From an uncultured Acetatifactor sp. (lineage in GTDB: Bacteria > Bacillota > Clostridia > Lachnospirales > Lachnospiraceae): DNA of 7,669 nt. The notes under the pieces were generated by a model that worked only from the letters and a program-made list of their open reading frames with translations, did not search any database and was not told the origin of the DNA. The stretch is taken from contig CAJTPN010000040.1 of NCBI GenBank assembly GCA_910578185.1, forward strand, positions 1-7,669, written 5' to 3'. Position 1 is the first letter of the stretch, and each line of letters starts with the position of its first letter. The position numbers and the translations under genes are program-made. Positions 1-4,812 of this stretch are shown in pieces.

Positions 1-74
1 AGGGGGGAAAGGGGGAGGTGACTTTCTCTTTAAGGCCCCGAAGGGGCCGCTCTTTAGCTCCCCCTTTCTCCCCT
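1..74. repeat. Long G/C-rich inverted repeat enclosing a small hairpin
   Basis: Bases 1-17 (a G-rich tract) pair along their whole length with 58-74 (a C/T-rich tract); the only non-Watson-Crick position is one G-T pair (6 with 69). Inside lies a second perfect hairpin, GGCCCC (34-39), loop GAA, GGGGCC (43-48). The left arm begins at the window edge, so the repeat may extend further left. It could be the 3' end and terminator region of an upstream gene, or a structured site tied to the replication gene that follows, such as an origin. The sequence alone does not decide between these. Confidence 0.6.
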
Positions 75-90
75 GCCGCCCGCAGGCGGC
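75..90. repeat. Perfect 6-bp G/C hairpin
   Basis: GCCGCC (75-80), loop CGCA (81-84), GGCGGC (85-90). No T-run follows directly, so it is not itself a good terminator. It is one of a series of hairpins packed between the window start and the replication gene, and it shares the CGCA loop with the next one. Confidence 0.5.
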
Positions 91-96
91 TCCCCC

Positions 97-125
97 GTCC
101 CCGCCGCAGCGGACTTTTTTCTTTT
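97..125 (+). terminator. Rho-independent terminator-like hairpin with T-run
   Basis: The stem GTC...CGC (97-104, with two extra C bases) pairs with GCGGAC (109-114) around a CGCA loop and runs straight into TTTTTT followed by more T-rich sequence. This is the usual layout of an intrinsic terminator for a plus-strand gene lying left of the window. The T/C-rich tract continues to about 144, just before the ribosome binding site of the next gene. Confidence 0.55.
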
Positions 126-160
126 TGCTTCTTTTTCTTTTTTGTGTAGGAGGTGCGTCT

Positions 161-1591
161 ATGTCGAGTGGTTTCCGGGGTACTGTTGCTGAATATCAAG
201 CCTTGTATAGAGAGAAGAATGCCCACCTGGAGCAGTTTTTAGAACAGGTTGAGCCATTTGATTTCTACCGAGAGATTTTCCCGGAGGGGTCTTTTGAGCG
301 AAAAGGACATTATGAGGATAAAAAACCGAATGGAATCGCTGTTTCTCTCCCTGGTAAGGGTGGTTCTCTTAATGGTATTGCTTTGGAGATCGAGGGGGAC
401 GGGAAGGCAAAGCGGTACATCATTACGGACGATCTGAAGATGCTGGAGGAATTAGCAGACACGGATTTTACCATTATGGCGCCGATTTCGTATTATGGGA
501 GAAAGAGGTCTGGGAAGTTTGCGCGGTTCCTTTATGCCCTGGTTTTCGATATTGATGGAGTTGGAATGCCTCAGCTCCGGGATGTGTTGCATCAGATGAA
601 CAAGGATATTTTGCCGAAGGCTACTTTTGTGGTGAACAGCGGGACAGGGTTGCACCTGTATTATGTTCTGTCCGAGCCGGTTCCTATGTATCCGCAAAAT
701 CAGCATTATCTGAAGGAACTGAAGTATTCCCTGACCCGGCAGATTTGGAACAGGTACACGTCCTCTATTAAGCAGCCGCAGATGCAGGGTCTTATGCAGG
801 GGTTCCGGGTAGTCGGCTCCGGAACAAAATTGGGTAAAGGCTATCCTGTGGTAGCGTTTCAGTTTGGGGGCCGGGTAGAGCTGGATAATCTGTTGGGATA
901 CATACCAGCGTCGAACGGTGAACGGCAGAAGTTGCAGGGCATTTTGAAAAAGAGTAGTATGTCTCTGGCGGCAGCAAAGGAGAAGTACCCGGACTGGTAT
1001 GAACGCCGGATCGTGAAGGGCGAGCGGAGAGGTCGCTGGACGGTGAAGAGAGATCTCTATGATTGGTGGTTGCGACGTATTCAGGACGAGATCCGTGTGG
1101 GCCATCGCTATCATGGAATAATGACCTTGGCAATTTACGCAAAGAAATGTGGGATTGAGGAGGAAGAGCTTCGCCAGGATGCTTATTCCCTCCTTCTGCC
1201 TTATGATGAAATGAGCGTTGAGGAGGTCAACCGTTTTACCAGGGAGGATATAGAGGCGGCTCTCTCAATGTTCAACGAGGACTATGTGACGTTTCCCAGG
1301 GATGATATAGCAAGGCTTTCCGGTATGACTATGCCGGTCAATAAAAGAAATTGGCATAAGCAAGTAGATCATCTTGAAGTGGCGAGGGCTATTAGGGATA
1401 TTAGGACGAGGCAGCAGGGCAAAAAGGATTGGAGGGAGGGAAATGGACGCCCATCGGCGCAGAACTTGGTGTGGGAGTGGCGGCAGCAGCACCCAAAAGG
1501 GCGCAAGGCTGATTGTCACCGGGACACTGGCCTTGACCCTAAGACCATACGGAAGTGGTGGGACTGCCCTCTCCCAGAGAGGGGCGCGTAG
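161..1591 (+). CDS. Primase-polymerase-like (AEP superfamily) replication protein with C-terminal helix-turn-helix
   Basis: Probably the replication initiator or primase of a mobile element: a cytoplasmic enzyme that would make primers or short DNA on the element's own template. The start at 161 is chosen because AGGAGG at 148-153 sits 7 bases upstream; it gives 476 residues. Visible signs of an archaeo-eukaryotic primase (AEP) core are the acidic pair in LVFDIDGVG (D130, D132), the histidine motif SGTGLHLYYVL (160-170, H165), and FRVVGSGTKLGKG (215-227), which resembles the FRxPGSxNxK nucleotide-contact motif of PrimPol proteins. Residues about 310-400 form a helical, PriCT-like segment. The C-terminus (about 429-468, GRPSAQNLVWEW then CHRDTGLDPKTIRKWW) reads as a helix-turn-helix that could recognise the origin. 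No promoter is evident directly upstream. Family assignment rests on motifs only. Confidence 0.75.
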   Translation: MSSGFRGTVAEYQALYREKNAHLEQFLEQVEPFDFYREIFPEGSFERKGHYEDKKPNGIAVSLPGKGGSLNGIALEIEGDGKAKRYIITDDLKMLEELADTDFTIMAPISYYGRKRSGKFARFLYALVFDIDGVGMPQLRDVLHQMNKDILPKATFVVNSGTGLHLYYVLSEPVPMYPQNQHYLKELKYSLTRQIWNRYTSSIKQPQMQGLMQGFRVVGSGTKLGKGYPVVAFQFGGRVELDNLLGYIPASNGERQKLQGILKKSSMSLAAAKEKYPDWYERRIVKGERRGRWTVKRDLYDWWLRRIQDEIRVGHRYHGIMTLAIYAKKCGIEEEELRQDAYSLLLPYDEMSVEEVNRFTREDIEAALSMFNEDYVTFPRDDIARLSGMTMPVNKRNWHKQVDHLEVARAIRDIRTRQQGKKDWREGNGRPSAQNLVWEWRQQHPKGRKADCHRDTGLDPKTIRKWWDCPLPERGA

Positions 1592-1737
1592 GCTCGTGCA
1601 ATGCTTTAGGAGCTGTTTTCGGCCCTTTGAGGGTAAACCGGCCCCCTCGTTACTGCGTCCGGAAAGCCGCTTAGATCAAGGGCTTTTAGCCTTCTAAATG
1701 TCCATGTGCAGTCCATGTGCATGAGTTGAGATAGAAC
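1592..1737. other. Non-coding spacer after the replication gene
   Basis: No open frame with a ribosome binding site is visible. The first half is G/C-rich with short, weak self-complementary pieces (for example CCCTTTGAGGG near 1623-1633), none strong enough to call a terminator. The second half holds the tandem repeat listed separately. Confidence 0.4.
1700..1721. repeat. Tandem direct repeat, two exact 11-bp copies
   Basis: GTCCATGTGCA occurs twice head to tail with no mismatch (1700-1710 and 1711-1721). Two adjacent copies with an 11-bp period, about one helical turn, put the same bases on the same face of the DNA, as in paired protein-binding sites. Being close to a replication gene, they could be minimal iterons or an arm-type recombinase site, but two copies are too few to say. 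Confidence 0.6.
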
Positions 1738-1767
1738 TTGAGAAAAGGTTTGATATTTTAGCATAAT
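1738..1767 (+). promoter_or_regulatory. Sigma-A-type promoter of the toxin-antitoxin operon
   Basis: -35 TTGAGA (1738-1743), 18-bp spacer, -10 CATAAT (1762-1767), each one mismatch from consensus. Transcription would start near 1774, inside the right arm of the palindrome and about 25 bases before the antitoxin start. Confidence 0.6.
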
Positions 1768-1782
1768 TATGCTAAAATATCA
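1751..1782. promoter_or_regulatory. Perfect 32-bp palindromic operator for antitoxin autoregulation
   Basis: The left arm TGATATTTTAGCATAA (1751-1766) is exactly complementary to the right arm (1767-1782) with no spacer. It covers the -10 box, part of the promoter spacer and the likely transcription start, and ends 4 bases before the GGAGG of the antitoxin gene. Phd/YefM antitoxins bind palindromes over their own promoter, alone or with the toxin, so an autorepression operator is the natural reading. The A/T-rich RNA hairpin has no T-run, which argues against a terminator. Confidence 0.75.
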
Positions 1783-1799
1783 GCATGGAGGTTGATGTT

Positions 1800-2069
1800 A
1801 TGAATATGATTAGACCGGTTTCTGATTTGAGAAATAATTTTGCGGACATTTCCAGAACGGTGCATGAAACGGCCCAGCCGGTATTTTTGACTAAGAATGG
1901 GTATGGCGATATGGTTGTTTTGAGCATGGAGGCGTTTGAAAATCTGCAATTTGAGAGTGAGGTTTATTTCAAGTTGCAGGAGGCAGAGAGAGAGGCCGAG
2001 ATGACGGAGCAGCGGTATTCCTCCAAGGATGTGCTGAAAGCGATGAAAGCAGTTATCGGAGGGGAATAG
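1800..2069 (+). CDS. Type II antitoxin, Phd/YefM family
   Basis: An 89-residue antitoxin that should bind and neutralise the toxin encoded next and repress the operon. The N-terminal half carries the Phd/YefM pattern: IRPVSDLRNNFADISRTV, then PVFLTKNGYGDMVVLSMEAFENL. This is the DNA-binding and dimerisation fold of the family. The charged C-terminal part (about 50-89, with QEAEREAEMTEQRY) is the usual flexible toxin-binding tail. The start at 1800 is chosen over the in-frame ATG at 1785 because GGAGG (1787-1791) lies 8 bases before 1800; the earlier ATG has no ribosome binding site and abuts the operator. The gene ends one base before the toxin start, so translation is probably coupled. Confidence 0.88.
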   Translation: MNMIRPVSDLRNNFADISRTVHETAQPVFLTKNGYGDMVVLSMEAFENLQFESEVYFKLQEAEREAEMTEQRYSSKDVLKAMKAVIGGE

Positions 2070-2070
2070 G

Positions 2071-2382
2071 TTGTATAAATTAGAGTATTTGCCCGTTGCC
2101 CGAAAGGATATGCTTGAAATTGTGCGGTATATTAGCCGGGAACTGCAAAACCCAGGTGCAGCGGATCATCTGGCGGTGGAGCTTGTCGATGCAGCGGAAA
2201 GTGTGCTGTCATTTCCGTATGCGCCCCCGGCGTATCAGCCAATCCGACCCTTGAAGCATGAATATAGAAAAATTTTAGTGCAGAATTATTTGATGTTTTA
2301 CTGGGTCGATGAAGAAAAAAAGCTTGTGACAGTTGCTCGTGTAGTGTATGCGAAACGAGATTATGGCCGGCTGTTGGAGTGA
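2071..2382 (+). CDS. Type II toxin, RelE/ParE superfamily
   Basis: A 103-residue small basic toxin. RelE-type members cut mRNA on the ribosome, while ParE-type members poison DNA gyrase; the sequence does not settle which applies. Family features are the N-terminal beta strand and helices (YLPVARKDMLEIVRYISREL), the central YRKILVQNYLMFYWVDEE strand pair (65-82), and the C-terminal strand VTVARVVYAKRDYGRLL with R90 and Y93 near the expected active-site area. It starts with TTG at 2071, supported by GGAGG (2058-2062) 8 bases upstream inside the antitoxin gene. A weak TTG start in the second cistron fits keeping toxin below antitoxin. It pairs with the Phd-type gene before it. Confidence 0.85.
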   Translation: MYKLEYLPVARKDMLEIVRYISRELQNPGAADHLAVELVDAAESVLSFPYAPPAYQPIRPLKHEYRKILVQNYLMFYWVDEEKKLVTVARVVYAKRDYGRLLE

Positions 2383-2387
2383 TGAAT

Positions 2388-2558
2388 ATGGGAAATTTGG
2401 TTGAAGTGACGTTGGAGATCGATGCGGAATTGAAAGAACAGGCGGAAAGAGTTTGTGCGGAAAATGGTCTGACTTTAGAAGCTGCGTTTATCTTGTTTTG
2501 CAAGGAAACGGTTCATCTGGGGCGGCTTCCGTTTGAGTTGAGTGACGAATTGAGGTAG
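2388..2558 (+). CDS. Short RelB/DinJ-like antitoxin, C-terminally truncated
   Basis: A 56-residue protein with the start of a RelB/DinJ antitoxin: a ribbon strand LVEVTLEIDAELKEQAERV, then the helix NGLTLEAAFILFCKETV and the family's typical GRLPFEL ending of the ribbon-helix-helix domain. Whole RelB/DinJ proteins usually continue for another 30-40 residues that wrap the toxin; here a stop follows only five residues later. It may therefore bind DNA without neutralising a toxin, or be a remnant. ATG at 2388 is preferred (GGAG at 2376-2379, 8 bases upstream); the ATG at 2382, overlapping the toxin stop, is the alternative (58 residues). No toxin gene of its own follows. Confidence 0.7.
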   Translation: MGNLVEVTLEIDAELKEQAERVCAENGLTLEAAFILFCKETVHLGRLPFELSDELR

Positions 2559-2712
2559 TTTGTAACGGTTATTAGCCAGTGAGGAATATGATTACAAGAA
2601 TGACGCTTGAAGAGATTTGAAGGGATTTCATCTGGTGGGAAAGTTAGGGAGAAGGCTTGCCCAGGTTCGAGCCGGTCAAGGCATTGTCAAAACTATGGAG
2701 GAATTAGAACAT
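2559..2712 (+). other. Partly decayed interval after the RelB-like gene
   Basis: An ATG at 2588 preceded by GAGGA opens a frame of only 10 codons (MITRMTLEEI) and then stops. In the next frame a run from TTG at 2617 reads openly into the following gene (LVGKLGRRLAQVRAGQ...), but it has no ribosome binding site. The amino acid sequence looks protein-like, so this may be a frameshifted leftover. I do not recognise a family. Confidence 0.3.
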
Positions 2713-2958
2713 ATGGCAGAGGAAACAAGATTTGCACAGCTTCAGTTACCGGACCCGGCAGACGCTGATCCGCACCCTCGGCTGCTCCTGGAGGGCCGGG
2801 GCATTCATGCTGGCGAGGGTTTCACGGCTCTGTTCCCGGATGGGTGGCATGATATTACCCTGGAGGTGAGCTGGGAGCCGACTGGCCCTGGCTGCTGGTA
2901 TATCTCGACACCAGGATTTAGGGATATTTGCCCTATAGGATTGTTTGTGAAGACATAA
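2713..2958 (+). CDS. Small DUF5348-like protein
   Basis: An 81-residue cytoplasmic protein with no signal peptide or membrane segment. The stretch LLLEGRGIHAGEGFTALFPDGW, then TLEVSWE, GCWYISTPGF and CPIGLFVKT follows the pattern I associate with DUF5348-type proteins of Clostridia mobile elements: glycine-rich 'LHCGE', a central W, a WYL-like motif, and a closing GLxVR strand. This is recognition from memory, not a search. Function is unknown. ATG at 2713 is chosen because GGAGG (2697-2701) lies 11 bases before it. Longer starts at ATG 2695 (87 residues) or TTG 2617 (113 residues) lack a ribosome binding site. It is the last plus-strand gene before the parA promoter. Confidence 0.5.
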   Translation: MAEETRFAQLQLPDPADADPHPRLLLEGRGIHAGEGFTALFPDGWHDITLEVSWEPTGPGCWYISTPGFRDICPIGLFVKT

Positions 2959-3001
2959 AGTATATATCGGTATTAAATTATATAATATAAATACTTTATG
3001 T
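2953..3001. repeat. 11-bp inverted repeat flanking an A/T-rich core, upstream of parA
   Basis: ACATAAAGTAT (2953-2963) and ATACTTTATGT (2991-3001) are exact reverse complements around a 27-bp core that is almost entirely A and T. The left arm includes the stop codon of the preceding gene. Because it lies just upstream of a ParA/ribbon-helix-helix pair, it is a candidate partition (centromere) or operator site. A role in ending the upstream message is also possible. Confidence 0.45.
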
Positions 3002-3012
3002 ATATGAAATAA

Positions 3013-3045
3013 AAAGCGGTGCTCCAGGAACGGAGACACCGCTTT
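3013..3045. terminator. Hairpin, probable terminator before parA
   Basis: AAAGCGGTG (3013-3021) pairs with CACCGCTTT (3037-3045), and CTCC pairs with GGAG inside, with one bulged A and a 6-base loop: a 13-bp stem. On the plus strand only a weak T-rich tail follows (TTTCTGCTTG); on the minus strand the stem runs into TTTTTATTT. It therefore terminates better leftward, but it also separates the small gene upstream from the parA promoter. Confidence 0.55.
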
Positions 3046-3049
3046 CTGC

Positions 3050-3078
3050 TTGACAATCTGAGGAATAAACAATATAAT
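3050..3078 (+). promoter_or_regulatory. Consensus sigma-A promoter of the parA operon
   Basis: -35 TTGACA (3050-3055), spacer exactly 17 bp, -10 TATAAT (3073-3078): a full match to the vegetative consensus. Transcription should start near 3085, leaving an A/T-rich leader of about 50 bases. So strong a promoter on a partition operon normally needs repression by the ParA or small DNA-binding partner. Confidence 0.85.
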
Positions 3079-3134
3079 TTATATAACTTAAATAGCAGAC
3101 GCAGACTATATAAATGAAATAAGGAGTGAAGGAT

Positions 3135-3914
3135 TTGAAAGTTATAGCAATTGCAAATCAAAAGGGCGGCGTGGCGAAGACCACAACGACGCACAATCTC
3201 GGCGTGGCCCTGGCGGCGAAGGGAAAGCGGGTCCTCTTGATTGACCTGGACAGCCAAGCCAGCCTGACGATCAGCGTGGGCCTGGAGCCGCTGGAGGTAA
3301 AAAGGACGATTGTAGACGTTCTGAGAAAAGACGGGGTGCCGGTCAGCGAGTGCATCGAGCGGATCAGTGACCGGCTGCACATCGTTACGTCCATCATTGA
3401 CCTGGCTCCTATGGAGATGGAGCTGCTGTCCAGAGCCAGCCGGGAGAAGATTCTTGACCGGGCCCTGCGTCCGATTCGAGGGGAGTATGACTTCATCCTG
3501 GTAGACTGCCCCCCGCAGCTCTCCATTCTGACGATCAATGCGCTCTCCTGCGCCGACGGTGTGATTATCCCCGTCAAGACGGATTATCTGGCCTATCGTG
3601 GCCTGACGCAGCTCCAGGACAGCATCCAGGAGATCCAGGAGCTGATTAACCCGGAGCTGAAGGTGCTGGGAGTCATTGCGACGCTGTATGAGAAGCGAGT
3701 AGGCGATGATAACGAGATACTGGCCGCTTTGAAAAAAGAGTATAACCTCCTGGGCGTAATTAAACGACTTGCGGTTGCCAAGAAAGGAATCTATGACGGG
3801 CTGGCGGTGGTGGAGCAGACGCCCAGCAGTGAAATTTCCATAGAGTACAATAAGATAGCAGATATAATAATTGTCACAGAAAGATTTGAAAGGGTGGAGA
3901 AAGAGAATGGCTAA
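3135..3914 (+). CDS. parA: ParA/Soj-family partition ATPase
   Basis: A 259-residue ATPase of the ParA/MinD type that would move or space element copies before cell division by ATP-driven DNA binding, working with the protein encoded next. Visible motifs are the deviant Walker A QKGGVAKTTT (9-18, K10 and K15), Walker A' LLIDLDSQAS (34-43, D37 and D39) and Walker B FILVDCPP (120-127, D124). The Walker A box has alanine where most relatives have glycine (KGGVGKT); the signature lysine is kept, so it should be active. TTG at 3135 is chosen because AAGGAG (3121-3126) lies 8 bases upstream and the protein then begins MKVIAIANQKGG, as typical ParA does. GTG at 3126 would overlap that ribosome binding site. 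The C-terminus overlaps the next gene by 8 bases. Confidence 0.9.
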   Translation: MKVIAIANQKGGVAKTTTTHNLGVALAAKGKRVLLIDLDSQASLTISVGLEPLEVKRTIVDVLRKDGVPVSECIERISDRLHIVTSIIDLAPMEMELLSRASREKILDRALRPIRGEYDFILVDCPPQLSILTINALSCADGVIIPVKTDYLAYRGLTQLQDSIQEIQELINPELKVLGVIATLYEKRVGDDNEILAALKKEYNLLGVIKRLAVAKKGIYDGLAVVEQTPSSEISIEYNKIADIIIVTERFERVEKENG

Positions 3915-4215
3915 GTTTGAGGATAGAGAGAACCGTCGGAGGGGTTCGATTGTAGGAAGTATCGTTGATGGTGCGCCGGCAGTGGCCGGTAGCGGGAGAG
4001 GTCGCCCGAAGGAGGACCGGGAGATCAAGAAGCGGGTGAGTCTGTCAGTGCTGCCAAGTCTGTATGAGGATATACAAAAGATTGCCTATGTGCAACGGAG
4101 AAGCATCAGTGATCTGGTTGGAGATCTGATGGAGCAGTTTAGGGCAGGACATGAGGAGGAACTTGCAGAGTATAGAAAAATAGTGAAAAAGGGACAGAGC
4201 AATAAAAATATTTAG
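3907..4215 (+). CDS. Small ribbon-helix-helix DNA-binding partner of ParA
   Basis: A 102-residue basic protein, most likely the DNA-binding half of the partition system: it recognises the centromere and represses the operon, in place of a classical ParB. After a flexible, arginine-rich N-terminus (1-40, including RGRPKEDREI), residues about 41-78 fit a ribbon-helix-helix fold: strand KKRVSLSVLP, helix SLYEDIQKIAYVQ, turn, then helix SISDLVGDLMEQF. A charged helical tail follows. The ATG at 3907 lies within the end of parA (8-base overlap), preceded by a GGTGGAG ribosome binding site (3893-3899), so the two are translationally coupled. Classical ParB motifs are absent. Assignment is by position and fold pattern, not a named family. 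Confidence 0.7.
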   Translation: MAKFEDRENRRRGSIVGSIVDGAPAVAGSGRGRPKEDREIKKRVSLSVLPSLYEDIQKIAYVQRRSISDLVGDLMEQFRAGHEEELAEYRKIVKKGQSNKNI

Positions 4216-4277
4216 GAGTTTGCGTGAGGCTCTTGGTGAATGTTTAGTATCGTCCGACACATAAATGGGAGGAGAAA

Positions 4278-4766
4278 ATGATGAAAATAAAGAAAATAAA
4301 AGCGTTTACATTGGTATGTATTGCCTTAATGGCTACTTTAATTATGATTATAGGAAAAAATAACCATAAAGAAATGGGAGAAGTAGAGATAAGAATTAAT
4401 GGGGAATATACTGATTTCGTTCCATATACAAGGAAGTTTACAAGAGATGCAGATGGAAGTTTTCTAGATAACACGGCAAGGCAGATCCCGTATATTTCCG
4501 TTGTGGAAGGGGATAGATTGTCACTTATTTTTTCGGGGAAACAGGAAATAGAATGCGAGGTTGTTAAATATGAGATTTACGAAATGGATGAACCGCTTGG
4601 ATCACCAACATCAAAGGGTGAGCCAGAGACGGTTGATGTGGAGCAAGAAGACAGGATGATATCATTTAATATAAATGAAATTGAAGTAAATCAACAACTG
4701 ATCGTATGTAAGTTCCCCGATAAAGGATATTATATTTTTAGAGTGGGACGTTTTAAGGAGGATTAA
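4278..4766 (+). CDS. Exported, N-terminally anchored protein of unknown function
   Basis: A 162-residue protein I do not recognise. The N-terminus is MMKIKKIKAFTLVC followed by a hydrophobic run to about residue 26 (IALMATLIMIIG). This is a signal peptide or signal anchor with a lysine-rich start, placing the rest outside the membrane; there is no clear lipobox. The remainder is rich in predicted beta strands and acidic residues (EVEIRINGEY, YISVVEGDRLSLIFSG, RMISFNINEIEVNQQLIV, GYYIFRVGRF), which suggests a small beta-sandwich domain. The ribosome binding site GGGAGGAG (4267-4274) supports ATG 4278 or the adjacent 4281. It lies 62 bases after the partition genes and is clearly more A/T-rich than they are, so it may be a separately acquired cargo gene. 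It ends inside the shared terminator. Confidence 0.7.
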   Translation: MMKIKKIKAFTLVCIALMATLIMIIGKNNHKEMGEVEIRINGEYTDFVPYTRKFTRDADGSFLDNTARQIPYISVVEGDRLSLIFSGKQEIECEVVKYEIYEMDEPLGSPTSKGEPETVDVEQEDRMISFNINEIEVNQQLIVCKFPDKGYYIFRVGRFKED

Positions 4767-4804
4767 AAGGGGGTGCAATGCTTATGCATTGCACCCCCTT
4801 TTAA
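4763..4804. terminator. Bidirectional terminator between convergent genes
   Basis: A perfect 19-bp stem: TTAAAAGGGGGTGCAATGC (4763-4781), loop TTAT, complementary arm 4786-4804. A-runs on one side and T-runs on the other make it work in both directions. It overlaps the stop codon of the plus-strand gene and lies 8 bases beyond the end of the minus-strand peptidase gene, so it serves both. Confidence 0.9.
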
Positions 4805-4812
4805 GTAACTTG

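Noticed and set aside
1..20. G-quadruplex from the G-rich tract
   Set aside because: Only two long G-runs are present in the window; the pairing with 58-74 explains the tract better.
452..1142. Long minus-strand open frames opposite the replication gene
   Set aside because: They lack ribosome binding sites and family motifs and are explained as mirror frames of the replication gene, whose AEP-like motifs run through the same bases.
1700..1721. CRISPR array or full iteron array
   Set aside because: Only two adjacent copies with no spacer; no further copies seen nearby.
1751..1782. Intrinsic terminator
   Set aside because: The stem is A/T-rich, has no T-run after it, and overlaps a promoter, so an operator is the better reading.
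1785..1799. Upstream in-frame ATG of the Phd antitoxin
   Set aside because: It has no ribosome binding site and abuts the operator; the ATG at 1800 has GGAGG at ideal spacing.
2973..4028. A 351-residue minus-strand open frame opposite parA
   Set aside because: It runs antisense to a clear ParA with all nucleotide-binding motifs and through the parA promoter; its composition is that of an antisense shadow.
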